A DNA stretch of 64,000 bases from Taenia hydatigena. Its lineage: Eukaryota; Platyhelminthes; Cestoda; Cyclophyllidea; Taeniidae. The notes below the pieces were generated by a model, which was given only the letters and a program-made list of their open reading frames with translations, did not search any database and had not been told where the DNA came from. The DNA is taken from positions 28,307,627 through 28,371,626 of the forward strand of contig JADWOT020000001.1 of assembly GCA_036345935.2 (NCBI GenBank), written 5' to 3'. Of the stretch, positions 1-9,395 are shown one piece after another (within the stretch, counting starts at the first letter, position 1; each line of letters opens with the position of its first letter). A program made the position numbers and the translations under genes.

Positions 1-307
1 CTGCGGAACTATTTCCTCAACCCAAATTGTCAGCTACGTTTGGTCAAATAGGGGACCCCGTGGTTAGAGTGACCCAATCGAAGCCACCACACGAAGGCAC
101 TCAATACAGGACTCAACGAACTACGTCAGAAAGTCTACTTTAATAGCAAAATTACTTGTAATCTTATGCCTTCTAGCATAAGAGTTACTTTAAAATAACA
201 ATCAGAAAACCTATTTGACCAAACAATCACATTCTTGCTCAGGGTGATTCCAAAGCGCAAACTACTTATAAGTACATAAATAGAAAGGTGTAGCTGACAA
301 CTTATAC

Positions 308-430
308 CAGACTCAGACCATCTCGGAAGTCCACGGCGAGATTTATGACTGCAAAATCGAACTCGAGTGGTTTTTGGACATCACAAAGATCTGCGCCGAG
401 GGCGGCTATACTGCGAAACAAGTTTTTCTC
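308..430 (-). CDS. ASPM-like exon, start of calponin-homology domain
   Basis: Internal exon of an abnormal-spindle/ASPM-like microtubule protein. On the minus strand the acceptor reads ctacttctcacag before GAG at 430, and the donor is gtataag from 307. The exon is exactly 41 codons. Its end reads FDFAVINLAVDFRDG, which closely follows the conserved beginning of the first CH domain of ASPM proteins, and the preceding LGADLCDVQKPLE fits the linker just before it. ASPM binds spindle poles through CH domains and downstream IQ repeats. The rest of the gene would lie left of base 1 (3' exons) and at higher coordinates (5' exons). One residue of the usual D-E-F motif is missing, so decay or lineage divergence is possible. 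The frame stays open upstream to about 559, but that part does not resemble ASPM. Confidence 0.6.
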
Positions 431-1302
431 CTGTGAGAAGTAGACGCAGCCGAGACTTCGACACACTTCCACTGAATACCAAAATGTGCGTAACTGCCAC
501 CTACTGACATCGGGTTCGATTAGATTCATGCGGAGGCCCAAGATCGTGCGACTACACAAAATTCAAGGTGCAAATGACTGTAAAATGTCCAGTATTTTGA
601 GCTGGTTTACGTACGCAAGCGCCACTTAGTCGATGATGTTCGAAAGTGGACAAGTGATGCGCCTCTCAGTCACCTGCGTGTGGCCGTTTGAGCCAGCGGC
701 GCTAATGCATTGAATGTTGTGGTGTGGAAGCACGTGACGTCATCCAGTAGAATCAGTCAGAGGAAATGCATTTACTTTGCACTCCTGTTAATGACTACAT
801 GGATGATGCACAACTGGCCTTCTGTACAAGTAGCGCCAGAGATGCGCGTGGTTCCAGCAAAACACACAAGAAAGGCATTCTTTGCTGAATGGTTGTGAAC
901 ATACGGCAAATGGTCGAAGTTGAGGGCAATGCAACACTAACAGTCGCCATTCCTCCACAGGTTTTTGATAAACCCTACAGTAATCAATGGCGGCGTGGAG
1001 CCTCCACCCCACTTCACAATATCCAACACATCCTGCATATGCAAAAAGGAGGAAGGAAGGAAGGAAGGAGGACGCCTTTACTGGTTTCAACAGTAGCAAT
1101 AGTTTAGCTTTATCAATGGTAGCAGCAATAATAATAACTAAAGTAGTCACATTACCAATAAGGAGCAGCAGCAGCAGTGTTGGCGGCAGAAGAGAGAGAA
1201 AGGCAGGAGAGCAGGGAAGGGAGAGCGAGGGAAGGGAAGGGGAACAATACCACGTGTGGTATTCTGCACAGACGGGAGGGTACTTCCAACCACCTCTTCC
1301 AG
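431..1302. other. Presumed intronic DNA with simple repeats
   Basis: No convincing exon was found. The stretch holds an (AAGG)n tract near 1047-1066, a CAG run near 1160-1172 and a purine-rich tract at about 1178-1245. A 203-codon open frame on the minus strand (788-1399) comes from this skewed composition and is not called as a gene. Confidence 0.4.
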
Positions 1303-1347
1303 ACATCCTATGTCCTCGACGACATCGGGCAGAGCATGGGCTGGCGG
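1303..1347 (+). CDS. Candidate 45-nt micro-exon
   Basis: A pyrimidine-rich acceptor (accacctcttccag) precedes, and a consensus donor gtgagt follows at 1348. The 15 codons read TSYVLDDIGQSMGWR in phase 0. Good splice sites and a plausible peptide support an exon, but at this length chance is a real alternative. If real it would be an upstream exon of the plus-strand membrane-protein gene at 5-10 kb. No family is recognised. Confidence 0.3.
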
Positions 1348-2643
1348 GTGAGTTGGTCGGTCGGTGGGTGGGTGAGTGGGTCGGTAAACAGCGCCTCAAG
1401 ACTGCTCATTGAAGCCATAGATCGTTGAGGGAAGATCCATCCCCGGCACTACCGCCGCCACCACCACCACCATCAATGACACCACCGACCGATGCGGGCC
1501 CAAAATTGGTTCCAGCATTCACCTCAATGTGTCCACGAGGCCACTCCGTGACACATTTATGCCGCTTGCCTCGCTACAAGTGCAAATGACGCCATTTCCA
1601 TCACTTCAAACACATCACTACTTCCACATCTGCTCAACACCCAAAAAGGAGGCTCATTCCAACCAAATCTACATCCCCACCACTGCCCTTTGTAAGTCAG
1701 CATAAACGAGCACAGAATATTATTTCATGACTGACATTTCCATCCCACCACCTTTGCACAATTCTAACCACTTTTTCTACAAGAAATCTAATTTGAAAAT
1801 CGAGGCTAAAGCACTACTTAAGCACTGGCTGTAATCAGAGCCACAGTCACACACTCTGGTGGGGCCAAATTAGCCAAAATTTCACATTTCTGCTAGAAAA
1901 TTTGTTACCTTCACTGCCATAGTCACAGCTTCCTCGAAAGTACCAGACCAGCCGCTGAAAAAGTCTTCATCAACGACTATGAAATATGCACATTTAAAAG
2001 CAGCGTCCCTTACTACCGCGAAGGACCGATTCAATCGCTTTAAACAGCACCCAATCGCCACACTTCCTCTTCCAACGACTTTTGAAGTGAAGGCAACAGT
2101 CTTTCGAAAGTGTTCACCGATCCGCCCTTTCTAATGCCAAGTTAGGCTTTCGCATCAGTAAGGAACCAGCGTTCTCTCCCTGATTACAATTTGTAATATT
2201 AAAATTTACACCCATAAATGCGTTTAAGCCTTTCTGCCAATAAGTTCAACCGCAAATACTGACTACTGCTAGTACTTTAAGGCTGCAAAATACATTTCCA
2301 TCTTTTCCTCCAACACTTTCTACCTTTTCAGGATACAAGGAACCTGACAACTTCAAAAACAGCACCTTACCAGCCGTGTTTTCTCGCAAGACAAACCCGT
2401 ATTTTGAATAAACATTTCCCGCATAAGTCAAGACAGTGCATGCATCACAATGAGCAAGTTAACTGCATAGAGACTGCATAAATCCAAGAAAGGCACGAAA
2501 CTTGATATGGATGATTCACTTGTGCAACCAGACAAAGCACATTATCCGCAGTGAATCTGTAATAACTTGAAGCTCTTGTGTCGCCACGTGTCACAGAAAG
2601 GCGAGACGCCATTGATAACACCTAATCAATGTAAAGGACTTAC
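1348..2643. other. No gene seen; intron-like sequence
   Basis: Short G/T-rich (GGTGGGTGAG) and CAC/CGC repeats occur at 1350-1475. A minus-strand frame at 2246-2431 has a good donor (gtaagg) but an in-frame stop directly after the only nearby acceptor, so it was not accepted. Confidence 0.4.
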
Positions 2644-2758
2644 GATACTGTTGTTGCGATAGGAATCGTTGGATGAAGGAACCAATGTCCTCGCTGGTGA
2701 TGTTCACGCATACGCAACAACAGCAGTGGCACCAGCGGCATTGGAAGAAGCAAAGCAT
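2644..2758 (-). CDS. Candidate exon of unknown function
   Basis: The minus strand opens with an ATG at 2758 and reads a cysteine-rich stretch followed by VNITSEDIGSFIQRFLSQQ. It then meets a consensus donor, gtaagt, at 2643. Donor and peptide look reasonable; an acceptor is weak, so it could be a first exon. The same DNA in another frame also gives a short leucine-rich peptide, so strand and frame are not certain. No family is recognised. Confidence 0.25.
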
Positions 2759-2810
2759 AGAAAGGCTGAGTCGCCCCTCAAGTCGATCTAACCGCGTCTA
2801 CTAACCGTCG

Positions 2811-3446
2811 ATGTGCCACCCCTCCACTTACTCACCTAGTCACCCATGCCCGCGAAGACAAACATACGGAGGCATAATAGCAGTAGTAGATCCTGTCGCC
2901 CATGCCGACAGCCGCATCGCACAATCCAGACGGATACGCCCCCGCCGCCACCGTTACGGCGAATCACTCCAACCTCTTGCATTGCCTACCATTCCACACA
3001 CTCATCACATGTTACTTCACCATCACAACCACCAGGGTAAGTTTGCAGCATCTGAAAAGGAAAAAACCAAACAATGGAAAGACCCATGTGTGAGGGTCCA
3101 ATGCGCTGCAAAGCTGACATACACAAACATAACTACTGATAGCAAAAAAAGAAACAAACACCTCAACAAGCAAACATTTGAGACTGCTACAAAGTACAGT
3201 CTGCGTGGTGATGCCCAAGATTCCCACTTGCCACTTTTTCTTCCTCCGCTCCTACCGCTGCCGCGTCTACCTCACTCAGAGACACCAACTCATGCCATCA
3301 AAGCTGAGCAACCCACCATTCAGCCATCACCGAGGCCCTCTACACAACATGTTTCGCAGCAAAGATCACATCAACACAACAAACAACCCTGGTCCTGCCC
3401 CACTCCTCCGCCATCCATATGTGTGCCAACAACACGCATATCATAG
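2811..3446 (+). other. Long Pro/His/Thr-rich open frame, probably non-coding
   Basis: The longest open frame of the window (about 211 codons) is rich in P, H, T, S and Q. All three plus-strand frames give similar low-complexity peptides because the DNA is C-rich with CCA/CAC steps. A gtaagt donor sits at 3037. I would not call a gene here, although a short exon ending at 3036 cannot be excluded. Confidence 0.2.
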
Positions 3447-3559
3447 TGATGAAAATAGCGCAGGTAAAGCAGATAAAGAACAGCACTTTCTTACCCAACA
3501 TATGAACGCATATTGATTCTATTACTGCACACAAAAAGGGACAGCAACAACTCATTAAG

Positions 3560-4217
3560 CACAATCCAATCCTACCTGAGAAATATGTGAAGTGATAGCG
3601 AAGGCGAGATTCGTACCCATTACTGCTGCAGCTTCTTCTTCAGTGTCTATTCTAGCACGAAAACGAGCTAAAAAATGCATAATGAGATTTATAAATATGG
3701 TGAATACTTATTAGCAAGAAAATAATAATGATTAATTGCCATGTCCTTAGAGACGCTAGAACTCCTCTCAACAAAATCTATCGCTATCAGAAAGCAAACA
3801 AATTACAAATTGCCAAAACAACCTTAACTTATTATTCGAGGTGTCATACGGCGAAAAGTGTACGTGAGTAGGCATCGTAGTTGGAAAACAAAACCTCCTA
3901 ACAACCACATTATGAAACTTTTCCGTTTACCAAAGTTACAAGTCCCTTCATCAAATTGGACTTCATTCATCAATACTCATTCTTATTCAAGTGACAGACC
4001 ACTTGGAAACAGCCAAAGCAATCGCACTTAATCCAAAGAAGTTGTTTGCAGCAAAAAATCAGTGCGATTAGGCAGTGCAAACGGAAAACAAAAAGTTGTA
4101 ACAGCAACTGTACCTATTTCTGAAACGGCTGATCTAACAAATAAACTGGCAAATAAAGCAAAAGCATATATTTACACACATTCATAAAATGGGTGCTTAA
4201 TCGCAAGAAACCACCAA
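3560..4217. other. AT-rich stretch, nothing recognised
   Basis: AT-rich, with stops in all frames, no repeat partner noticed and no paired splice sites around an open frame. Most likely intron. Confidence 0.4.
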
Positions 4218-4525
4218 GCAAGTAATTTCCAAGCACTTCGTAGGGTTTTGGCACCTCTCCACAAAATTACGCCTCATTACTCAAATTCAAATGCCATTAA
4301 AAAACAAACAACCCCACAATCTGCTGCAACAGTCGCAATTTATCTCTACACACCGAAAAATTCACATGAGGAGACCTTGCAGTTGAAAAGTAGCCGTCAA
4401 CATTCACATTAAGAGGCATTTGCTTCTACCCCAACAAGTATGTGCATAAAAGGAGAAGGTTGACATTTAAAGTACCTCACAATAACTGACTAACTAAAAA
4501 TACTCGAAAGGTACTCAATACTTAC

Positions 4526-4594
4526 CGGGCTCCCAACTTTTAGCAGCGGATAAAGGCGCATTATTCCACAAAAATTATCCCCAAAAACGCGCAC
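4526..4594 (-). CDS. Exon-like block, copy 1 (strand uncertain)
   Basis: A 69-nt frame on the minus strand reads VRVFGDNFCGIMRLYPLLK... and ends at a gtaagt donor. The unit 2 copy (6811-6879) keeps the frame and a gtaggt donor. Between copies I count about four synonymous and five replacement differences, so selection is not clear. The plus strand is also open here. The MRLYPLP motif recalls the linker before some ferlin C2 domains, but this is too short to claim. Confidence 0.2.
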
Positions 4595-4871
4595 CACTTA
4601 CGCAAGTCGCGCACAAATCCGATTAATCAGTTCGTAGTTCGTCCGGTAAAACAAACGAATTTTAAATATTTATGCACTTACGATGGGATTATAATTACGA
4701 CAAATACTTAAATTTCGACTTTCGCGTACAAGTTAAGTAGCAAACACACTAATTCCAATTTACAAAGTGAGCAATACGAGAAAGTTGTTAATATGTGTAT
4801 ATCAGTAATATAAATGCATAATAGTGATACTGGTAGGTTTGCCAACAAATCGTGAAAGTGGTTCTGCAGCG

Positions 4872-4965
4872 TCCCGAGGCTCCCTTAAGGCAGAAGAAGG
4901 CAAAGTGGCAGAGTAGAATATATATATATTCACCGGACAGAGGAAAGAAGGCTGCTGGCATGGCC
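4872..4965 (+). repeat. Short repeat S, copy 1
   Basis: About 95 bp with the pattern GGCTCCCTTnAAGGCA, GAAGGCAAA, GTAGAAT, ATATATT(C/T)A, ACAG...GAA, TGCTGG. It occurs twice per tandem unit. The two within a unit lie about 0.95 kb apart in direct orientation and start with TG, so they could be remnants of a miniature element with terminal repeats. No internal coding or primer-binding site was recognised. Confidence 0.5.
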
Positions 4966-5114
4966 CGGAGGCCAGCCCACGCAGCTAGGGCAATATGGAC
5001 ACTTCTGTGACCTTGACAGAAATCGGCAGCACAAACAGATAAAGTACTACAGGTTCAAACTACAGCGAACAATGTCGTTTTGTCAAGTAGCTGTACACTT
5101 CAATTTGCTTCAAG

Positions 5115-5276
5115 CATGTGTTTTGTAGCAAAGTTCACACTCAAAGCGAATAGACGGTTTGCTCAAATGGAGCAATGGACTGACCCTACCCACATGGTCT
5201 TGCATGTGTCAATCACCTTTACAAAAGATACGCATTTCTACGAAATTCTGTTGAAAGTCTTCTTGGCTGGTGGGGT
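5115..5276 (+). CDS. Duplicated 162-nt exon, copy 1
   Basis: Acceptor cacttcaatttgcttcaag, then C plus 53 sense codons plus GT, then a gtaagc donor at 5277. The peptide contains NRRFAQMEQWTDPTH and VSITFTKDTHFYEILLKVF, a strand-like hydrophobic/polar alternation. The length is a multiple of three, so skipping or duplicating it keeps frame. The counterpart at 7396-7557 has the same length and splice sites. The family was not recognised. Its phase does not join directly to the membrane exon, so an intermediate exon would be needed. Confidence 0.45.
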
Positions 5277-5825
5277 GTAAGCTACGTTCTGAGTTGGCAA
5301 TTTGCGGTTGCGATGCCTGCACATCTCACTACACGTAGACACGGTGGCACAGTAGCCAACTTCTTAATTACTACCTGATTCAAGCATCAACTTCGTAATT
5401 GCTTCCTCATTTGAGCATCAGTCGCATTGGCAGCTGTTCCATTCAGTGGAGTGCTACCTGACCCTCTACCCCGTGTGGTAGCTGTCATGACATGACTTGT
5501 GATTGTCTGAACTTACCTGATCTGCCAATAACCCAAATGCAATTGTGAAAACTAATTCGATTTTGCTAAGGTAGTTAATTATGACAAGTTAACAGGATTA
5601 CTTTTGTGTGAATTGATCTAAACTGTTTGATTCCCTCTGTCAGGGGACATGAGAAGGCTAAGAGAGTATGAGAATGTTTACTAAGCCACAGATAATGTTA
5701 GGGCTAAGAATCGCATCCATAATCTTTCACTCTTGTGAGTTTGTCATTGCGTTCCCTTCCCCTTCTACTCCTTCTTTTCCTTTTTCCCCTCTGCCTCATA
5801 AGCCCACTTCCGAGTCAGCTCCCTA

Positions 5826-5920
5826 TTGTGGGGTTCGAAGGCTCCCTTGAAGGCAAACGAAGGCAAATATCAGGGTAGAATGCATATATTTAACAGGGCA
5901 AGGAGAATGGGTTGCTGGAA
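5826..5920 (+). repeat. Short repeat S, copy 2
   Basis: Direct copy of repeat S (starts tgtggggttcgaaggctccc), 0.95 kb downstream of copy 1 in the same tandem unit. Confidence 0.5.
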
Positions 5921-6243
5921 CACCTTTTACCAATGACTGCACCATCTCATACTTTATCGCTGGCTTTTTGTTCCTTCACTCCTCTTATTGAATTACTACT
6001 GGACATGATCCACGAAGATCCCTCAATTCTGCTTTTAGCTTTCGCATTATCCAAACCACCCTCGAAGCCTAGCAGCACGACAGCCGCACCAAAGCATGAC
6101 TCGGCGTGGTATTTAGTTTTCTAAACAACACGTTATTTAGTGTGCTTCAATCTGTCTACATTAACTACAGCTATGTGGTCGTCGAGACTCTCTTTGACCA
6201 GATCGTCCGCAAAGCCTCACATTTCTCTATCATTCACGACCAG

Positions 6244-6507
6244 TCTGCTTCACTCATTGCACGCTGTCACGTGCATTTCAAGTTTTCGTCTTCGATCCAA
6301 CGATCGATGTGCTGTCAGGCGCACCGTCACCAGGTTCATATTTCCGTGATTCACTCGCGATGTTGTCGGAAGAAGGAGTGCTCTACGCTGTATTTCTGCT
6401 CGCGTATGTGAGCTTTGCACTGCTCAATTTGAGCAGTAGTGCACTGAACCTACTCACATGGTCCTACATTTGGGCAATTGTCGGAATCGCTGGAACCCTT
6501 GTCGACT
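6244..6507 (+). CDS. Duplicated membrane-protein exon, copy 1
   Basis: Acceptor ttctctatcattcacgaccag, then an open frame reading FDPTIDVLSGAPSPGSYFRD, then two strongly hydrophobic segments (VLYAVFLLAYVSFALLNL and WSYIWAIVGIAGTLVD) that look like transmembrane helices. Compared with 8479-8739, the part from SYFRD onward shows about ten silent and three replacement changes, plus one in-frame codon gap before it: a coding signature. Odd point: the duplication breakpoint replaced the GT donor, and the nearest alternative is a GC donor (gcaagt at 6509) that shifts phase by one. It may be a relic or may be spliced differently. Confidence 0.5.
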
Positions 6508-6810
6508 GGCAAGTAATTGCCAAGCACTTGGTAGGGCTTTAGCACCTCCACAAAATCACGCCTCATTACTCAAATTCAATTGTCATTAACAACAAGCCCC
6601 ACAATCTGCTGCAACAGCCGCAATTCAGCTCTACACACCGAAAAATGCACATGAGGAGAACTTGCAGTTGAAAAGTAGCCGTCAACATTCACATTAAGAG
6701 GCATTTGCCTCTACTCTAACAAGTATGTGTTTAAAGGAAGCAATTCCACGTCCAGAATACCTCACAACAACTAAATAACTAAAAACAATAAAGAGATACT
6801 CAACACCTAC

Positions 6811-6879
6811 CGGAATGCCGACTTTCGGCAGCGGATAAAGGCGCATTAATCCAGAAAAGTTATCCTCGAAAACGCGCAC
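6811..6879 (-). CDS. Exon-like block, copy 2 (strand uncertain)
   Basis: Counterpart of 4526-4594. It reads VRVFEDNFSGLMRLYPLPK... before a gtaggt donor. No convincing acceptor is present in either copy, and stops appear shortly upstream in this frame. It is kept because the frame and donor survived in both copies. Confidence 0.2.
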
Positions 6880-7146
6880 CACTTACGCAAGCCGCGCACA
6901 AATCTGACCAATCAGCTCAAAGTTTTTCCGGTAAAACAAATAAAGTTTAAATTTTATATCTTTTTAATTAGACCATAATTATGACAAATACTAACGATTT
7001 TGACTTTCGCGTTTAATTTAAGCAACAAATGTGCTAATTACAATTTACGAAGTAAGCAAAATGAGAAAGTTATTGGTATTTGTATATCAGTAATATAAAT
7101 GCATAATAGTGATACTGTAAGGTTTGCCAACAAATCGTATAGTAGT

Positions 7147-7245
7147 TCTGTAGCGACTTGAGGCTTTCTTAAAGCAAAAGAAGGCAAAGTGGCCGGGTAG
7201 AGTGTATATATTCACCGAACAGAGGGAAATAGGCTGCTAGCATGG
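7147..7245 (+). repeat. Short repeat S, copy 3
   Basis: Unit 2 counterpart of copy 1, starting tgtagcgacttgaggctttc. Confidence 0.5.
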
Positions 7246-7395
7246 CCCGGAGGCCAGCCTACGCATCTAGGGCAGTACGGCCACCTCTGTGACCTTGACA
7301 TAAACGGGCAGTTCTAACAAACAAAGTACTACAGTTCAAACGACAGCGGGTAATGCTATTTTGTCAAGTAGTTTCACACTTTAATTTTCTTTAAG

Positions 7396-7557
7396 CATGT
7401 GTTTCGTAGCAAAGTCCATATTCAAAACGAATAGACGCCTTGCTCAATTGGAGCAATGGATTGACCTTACTCACATTGACCTGCAGGTGTCGATCACCTT
7501 CACAAAAAATGCGTATTTGTACAAGATCTCGCTTCGCATTTACTTGGATGGTGGGGT
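7396..7557 (+). CDS. Duplicated 162-nt exon, copy 2
   Basis: Same length, acceptor (ttaattttctttaag) and donor (gtaagc at 7558) as copy 1. It reads NRRLAQLEQWIDLTH and VSITFTKNAYLYKISLRIY. No stop has arisen in either copy and many changes are conservative (F/L, M/L, K/R, V/I, F/Y), which suggests protein-level constraint, though replacement changes outnumber silent ones. Function unknown. Confidence 0.45.
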
Positions 7558-8058
7558 GTAAGCTACGTTTTCAGATGGCAATTTTCGGTTGCGATGTCTG
7601 CACATCCCACTACACGTAGACGCTGTGGCACAGTAGCCAAATTTGCAATTACTTCCTGATTTGAGCATCAACCACATTGACAGTTTTATTGTTTAGTGGA
7701 GTGCTACCTGAGCGTCTGCTTCGTGTGGCAGCTGTCATGACATGACTGCTAATTGTCTGAACTTACCTGATCTGCCACTAACCCCAATGCAATTGTGAAA
7801 ACGGGTTCGATTCTGCTGGGATAGTTGATCACGATAGGGGTAAGAGCGCTCGACAATTTAACTGGATTACCTTTTGTGTCAGGAGACATGAGAAGGCTAA
7901 GGGAGTATGATGCATGTTTACTGAGCCACAGCTAATGTTAGGGCTAAGAATCGCACCCGTAATCTCCCACTCTTGTGACTTTGTCAATGCGGTCCCTTCT
8001 CCCTCTCGTCCTCTTTCTTCTCCTTCTCCTCATAATCCCACTTCCAAGCCACCTCTTT

Positions 8059-8158
8059 ATTGTGGGGTCCAAAGTCTCCCTTGAGGGCAAAAGAAGGCAA
8101 AATATCAGGATAGAATAAATATATTCAACAGACAGAGAAAAATGAGTTGCTGTAACAC
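8059..8158 (+). repeat. Short repeat S, copy 4
   Basis: Unit 2 counterpart of copy 2, starting tgtggggtccaaagtctccc. Confidence 0.5.
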
Positions 8159-8478
8159 CTTTCACCAATGACGGCACCATCTCATACTTTATCGCCGACT
8201 TTTTGTTCCTTCACTCCTCTTATTGAATTACTACTGGACATGATCCACGAAGACTTCTCAATTCCGCTCTTAGCTTTTGTATTATCCAAACCACCCTCGA
8301 AGCCTAACAACACGACAGCCACAGAAAAGCATGACTCAGAGTGGTATTTAGTTTTCTAAACAACACGTTACTTAGTGTGCTTCAATCTGTCTACATTAAC
8401 TGCAGCTATTTAAGCGTCAAGACTCCCTTTGTCCAGATCGTTTACAAAGCCTCACGTTTCTCGGTTATTCACGACCAG

Positions 8479-8739
8479 TCTGCTTCACTCATTGCACGCT
8501 GTCACGTGCATTTCAAATTGTCGTCTTCGATCCAACGATCGATGTGTCAGGCGCATCGTCGCCAGTTTCATATTTCCGTGACCCACTTGCGATGTTGTCG
8601 GAAGAAGGAGTGCTCTACGCCGTATTTCTGCTCGCCTACGTGAGCTTTGCATTGCTCAATTTGAGCAGTAGTGCATTGAACCTACTCACATGGTCCCACA
8701 TGTGGGCTATCGTTGGAATCGCTGGAACCCTTGTCGACT
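8479..8739 (+). CDS. Membrane-protein exon, copy 2 (functional-looking)
   Basis: Acceptor ttattcacgaccag, 261 nt, donor gtaagt at 8740. It carries two hydrophobic segments (VLYAVFLLAYVSFALLNL and WSHMWAIVGIAGTLVD) after a polar stretch with FDPTIDV and SYFRDPLAMLSEEG. It enters and leaves in phase 1, so it is frame-neutral. It joins the 8781 exon across a 41-nt intron, the boundary codon becoming TAT (Tyr). Upstream of the acceptor the duplicated copies differ mostly by replacement changes, so the exon starts near here. Multi-pass membrane protein of unrecognised family. Confidence 0.65.
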
Positions 8740-8780
8740 GTAAGTGTGCCCATTTCGCTATTAAATGTGCTGCCCTGCAG

Positions 8781-8978
8781 ATGTGACAAGAAGGGAAGGT
8801 GAGGAGGGAGAGCGCCACCGGCGCTCAGTTGGAGTTGAGGCGAGACCCTGTGGCCGCCAGCAACGAAGATTGCCACCAGCCTCAGTGGACCGGGAGACAA
8901 CTAGTTTCGCAATCTCTCCCCTTCGTGACGAGGAGGTAGTACCGGCCACTGAGGCCGTGTGTCTAGGCACCGATCCAA
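8781..8978 (+). CDS. Cytoplasmic-tail exon of the membrane protein
   Basis: Acceptor gtgctgccctgcag, 198 nt, donor gtgagt at 8979, phase 1 to 1. It continues the frame of 8479-8739. The peptide is strongly charged and hydrophilic (VTRREGEEGERHRRS, RQQRRLPP, PLRDEEVVPATEA), as expected for a soluble tail after the second membrane segment. The preceding 41-nt intron (8740-8780) is canonical. It lies outside the tandem duplication and is present once. Confidence 0.6.
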
Positions 8979-8997
8979 GTGAGTGTCACTCCCTTCT

Positions 8998-9041
8998 CTC
9001 CCTCCTCCTCCTCCTCCTCCTCCTCCTCCTCCTCCTCCTCT
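8998..9041 (+). repeat. (TCC)n microsatellite
   Basis: A run of about 14 TCC triplets in the intron after 8978. A shorter CTC run follows at 9312-9334 in the 9290-9376 intron. Both add to the pyrimidine content before acceptors. Confidence 0.9.
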
Positions 9042-9244
9042 GCGTACTGGTCAAGCCACTTTGTAGGAGTCGCACAGCGGCTTTAGCTCAAGTCCTACTT
9101 CATGCTTTTGTGCTCAATCACTTGGTCCATAATTACGTGCAGACTCAGTATACGTCATTCAGCTGACTTGCTTTTATTGTTTAAGCAGCTAGCGGTAGCA
9201 TTAGCGTTACTTTCACTATAGACCACCTAATTTACAGGCATTAG

Positions 9245-9289
9245 CAGCAGCTGAGCGCTGGTGGCGGGAGTGGAATGCTCAACACCTTC
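9245..9289 (+). CDS. Short exon of the membrane-protein gene
   Basis: After an AG at 9243-9244 the frame required by the previous exon (phase 1) reads AAERWWREWNAQHL and ends at donor gtaagc at 9290, again phase 1. A second AG three bases later (9246-9247) would drop one alanine. Splice phase agrees on both sides, which supports the call, though the exon is only 45 nt. Tryptophan-rich; no family recognised. Confidence 0.45.
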
Positions 9290-9376
9290 GTAAGCTCTCC
9301 GCACTCATACACTCTCCTCCTCCTCCTCCTCCTCATTTCGCATCCGCACCCTCTCTTCTTCCATTCATTCTTTTAG

Positions 9377-9395
9377 GACCAAAACACCAACCCCG
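9377..9395 (+). CDS. Micro-exon of the membrane-protein gene
   Basis: An excellent acceptor (cttccattcattcttttag) is followed by GACCAAAACACCAACCCCGA and then donor gtaaga at 9396. In the frame carried over from 9289 it reads RPKHQPR and ends in phase 0, matching the next exon. If the donor is not used, the frame runs on to a TAG at about 9451 and would give a short basic C-terminus instead. Confidence 0.4.

Larger units (their letters stand above)
4218..6508 (+). repeat. Tandem duplication, unit 1
   Basis: First copy of a 2.29 kb direct tandem duplication. It starts at gcaagtaatttccaagcac, which recurs as gcaagtaattgccaagcac at 6509. The whole unit aligns with 6509-8739 in order: the minus-strand exon-like block, the 162-nt exon, two short repeats and the membrane exon. 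The right end falls exactly at the donor of the membrane exon, so unit 1 lost the GT donor that unit 2 keeps. Moderate divergence indicates an old event. Confidence 0.85.
6509..8739 (+). repeat. Tandem duplication, unit 2
   Basis: Second copy of the same unit, joined head to tail to unit 1. It ends at the membrane exon, which here keeps a canonical gtaagt donor and continues into further exons. It is about 60 bp shorter than unit 1 owing to scattered small gaps. Confidence 0.85.

Noticed and set aside
788..1399. 203-codon open frame on the minus strand
   Set aside because: Runs through AAGG, CAG and purine-rich simple repeats; the peptide is low complexity with long leucine runs.
2246..2431. 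Minus-strand frame with a gtaagg donor
   Set aside because: The only nearby acceptor leads into an in-frame stop, so it cannot be an internal exon.
2811..3446. 211-codon open frame, the longest in the window
   Set aside because: All plus-strand frames over this C-rich DNA give similar Pro/His/Thr-rich peptides, and there is no acceptor or start context; composition explains it.
5912..6124. Plus-strand frame conserved in both tandem units (also 8168-8359)
   Set aside because: Differences between the copies are mostly replacement changes and no clear acceptor or donor frames it.
6106..6411. Alternative frame upstream of the membrane exon
   Set aside because: It overlaps the membrane exon in another frame, and its 5' part shows mainly replacement changes between the copies.
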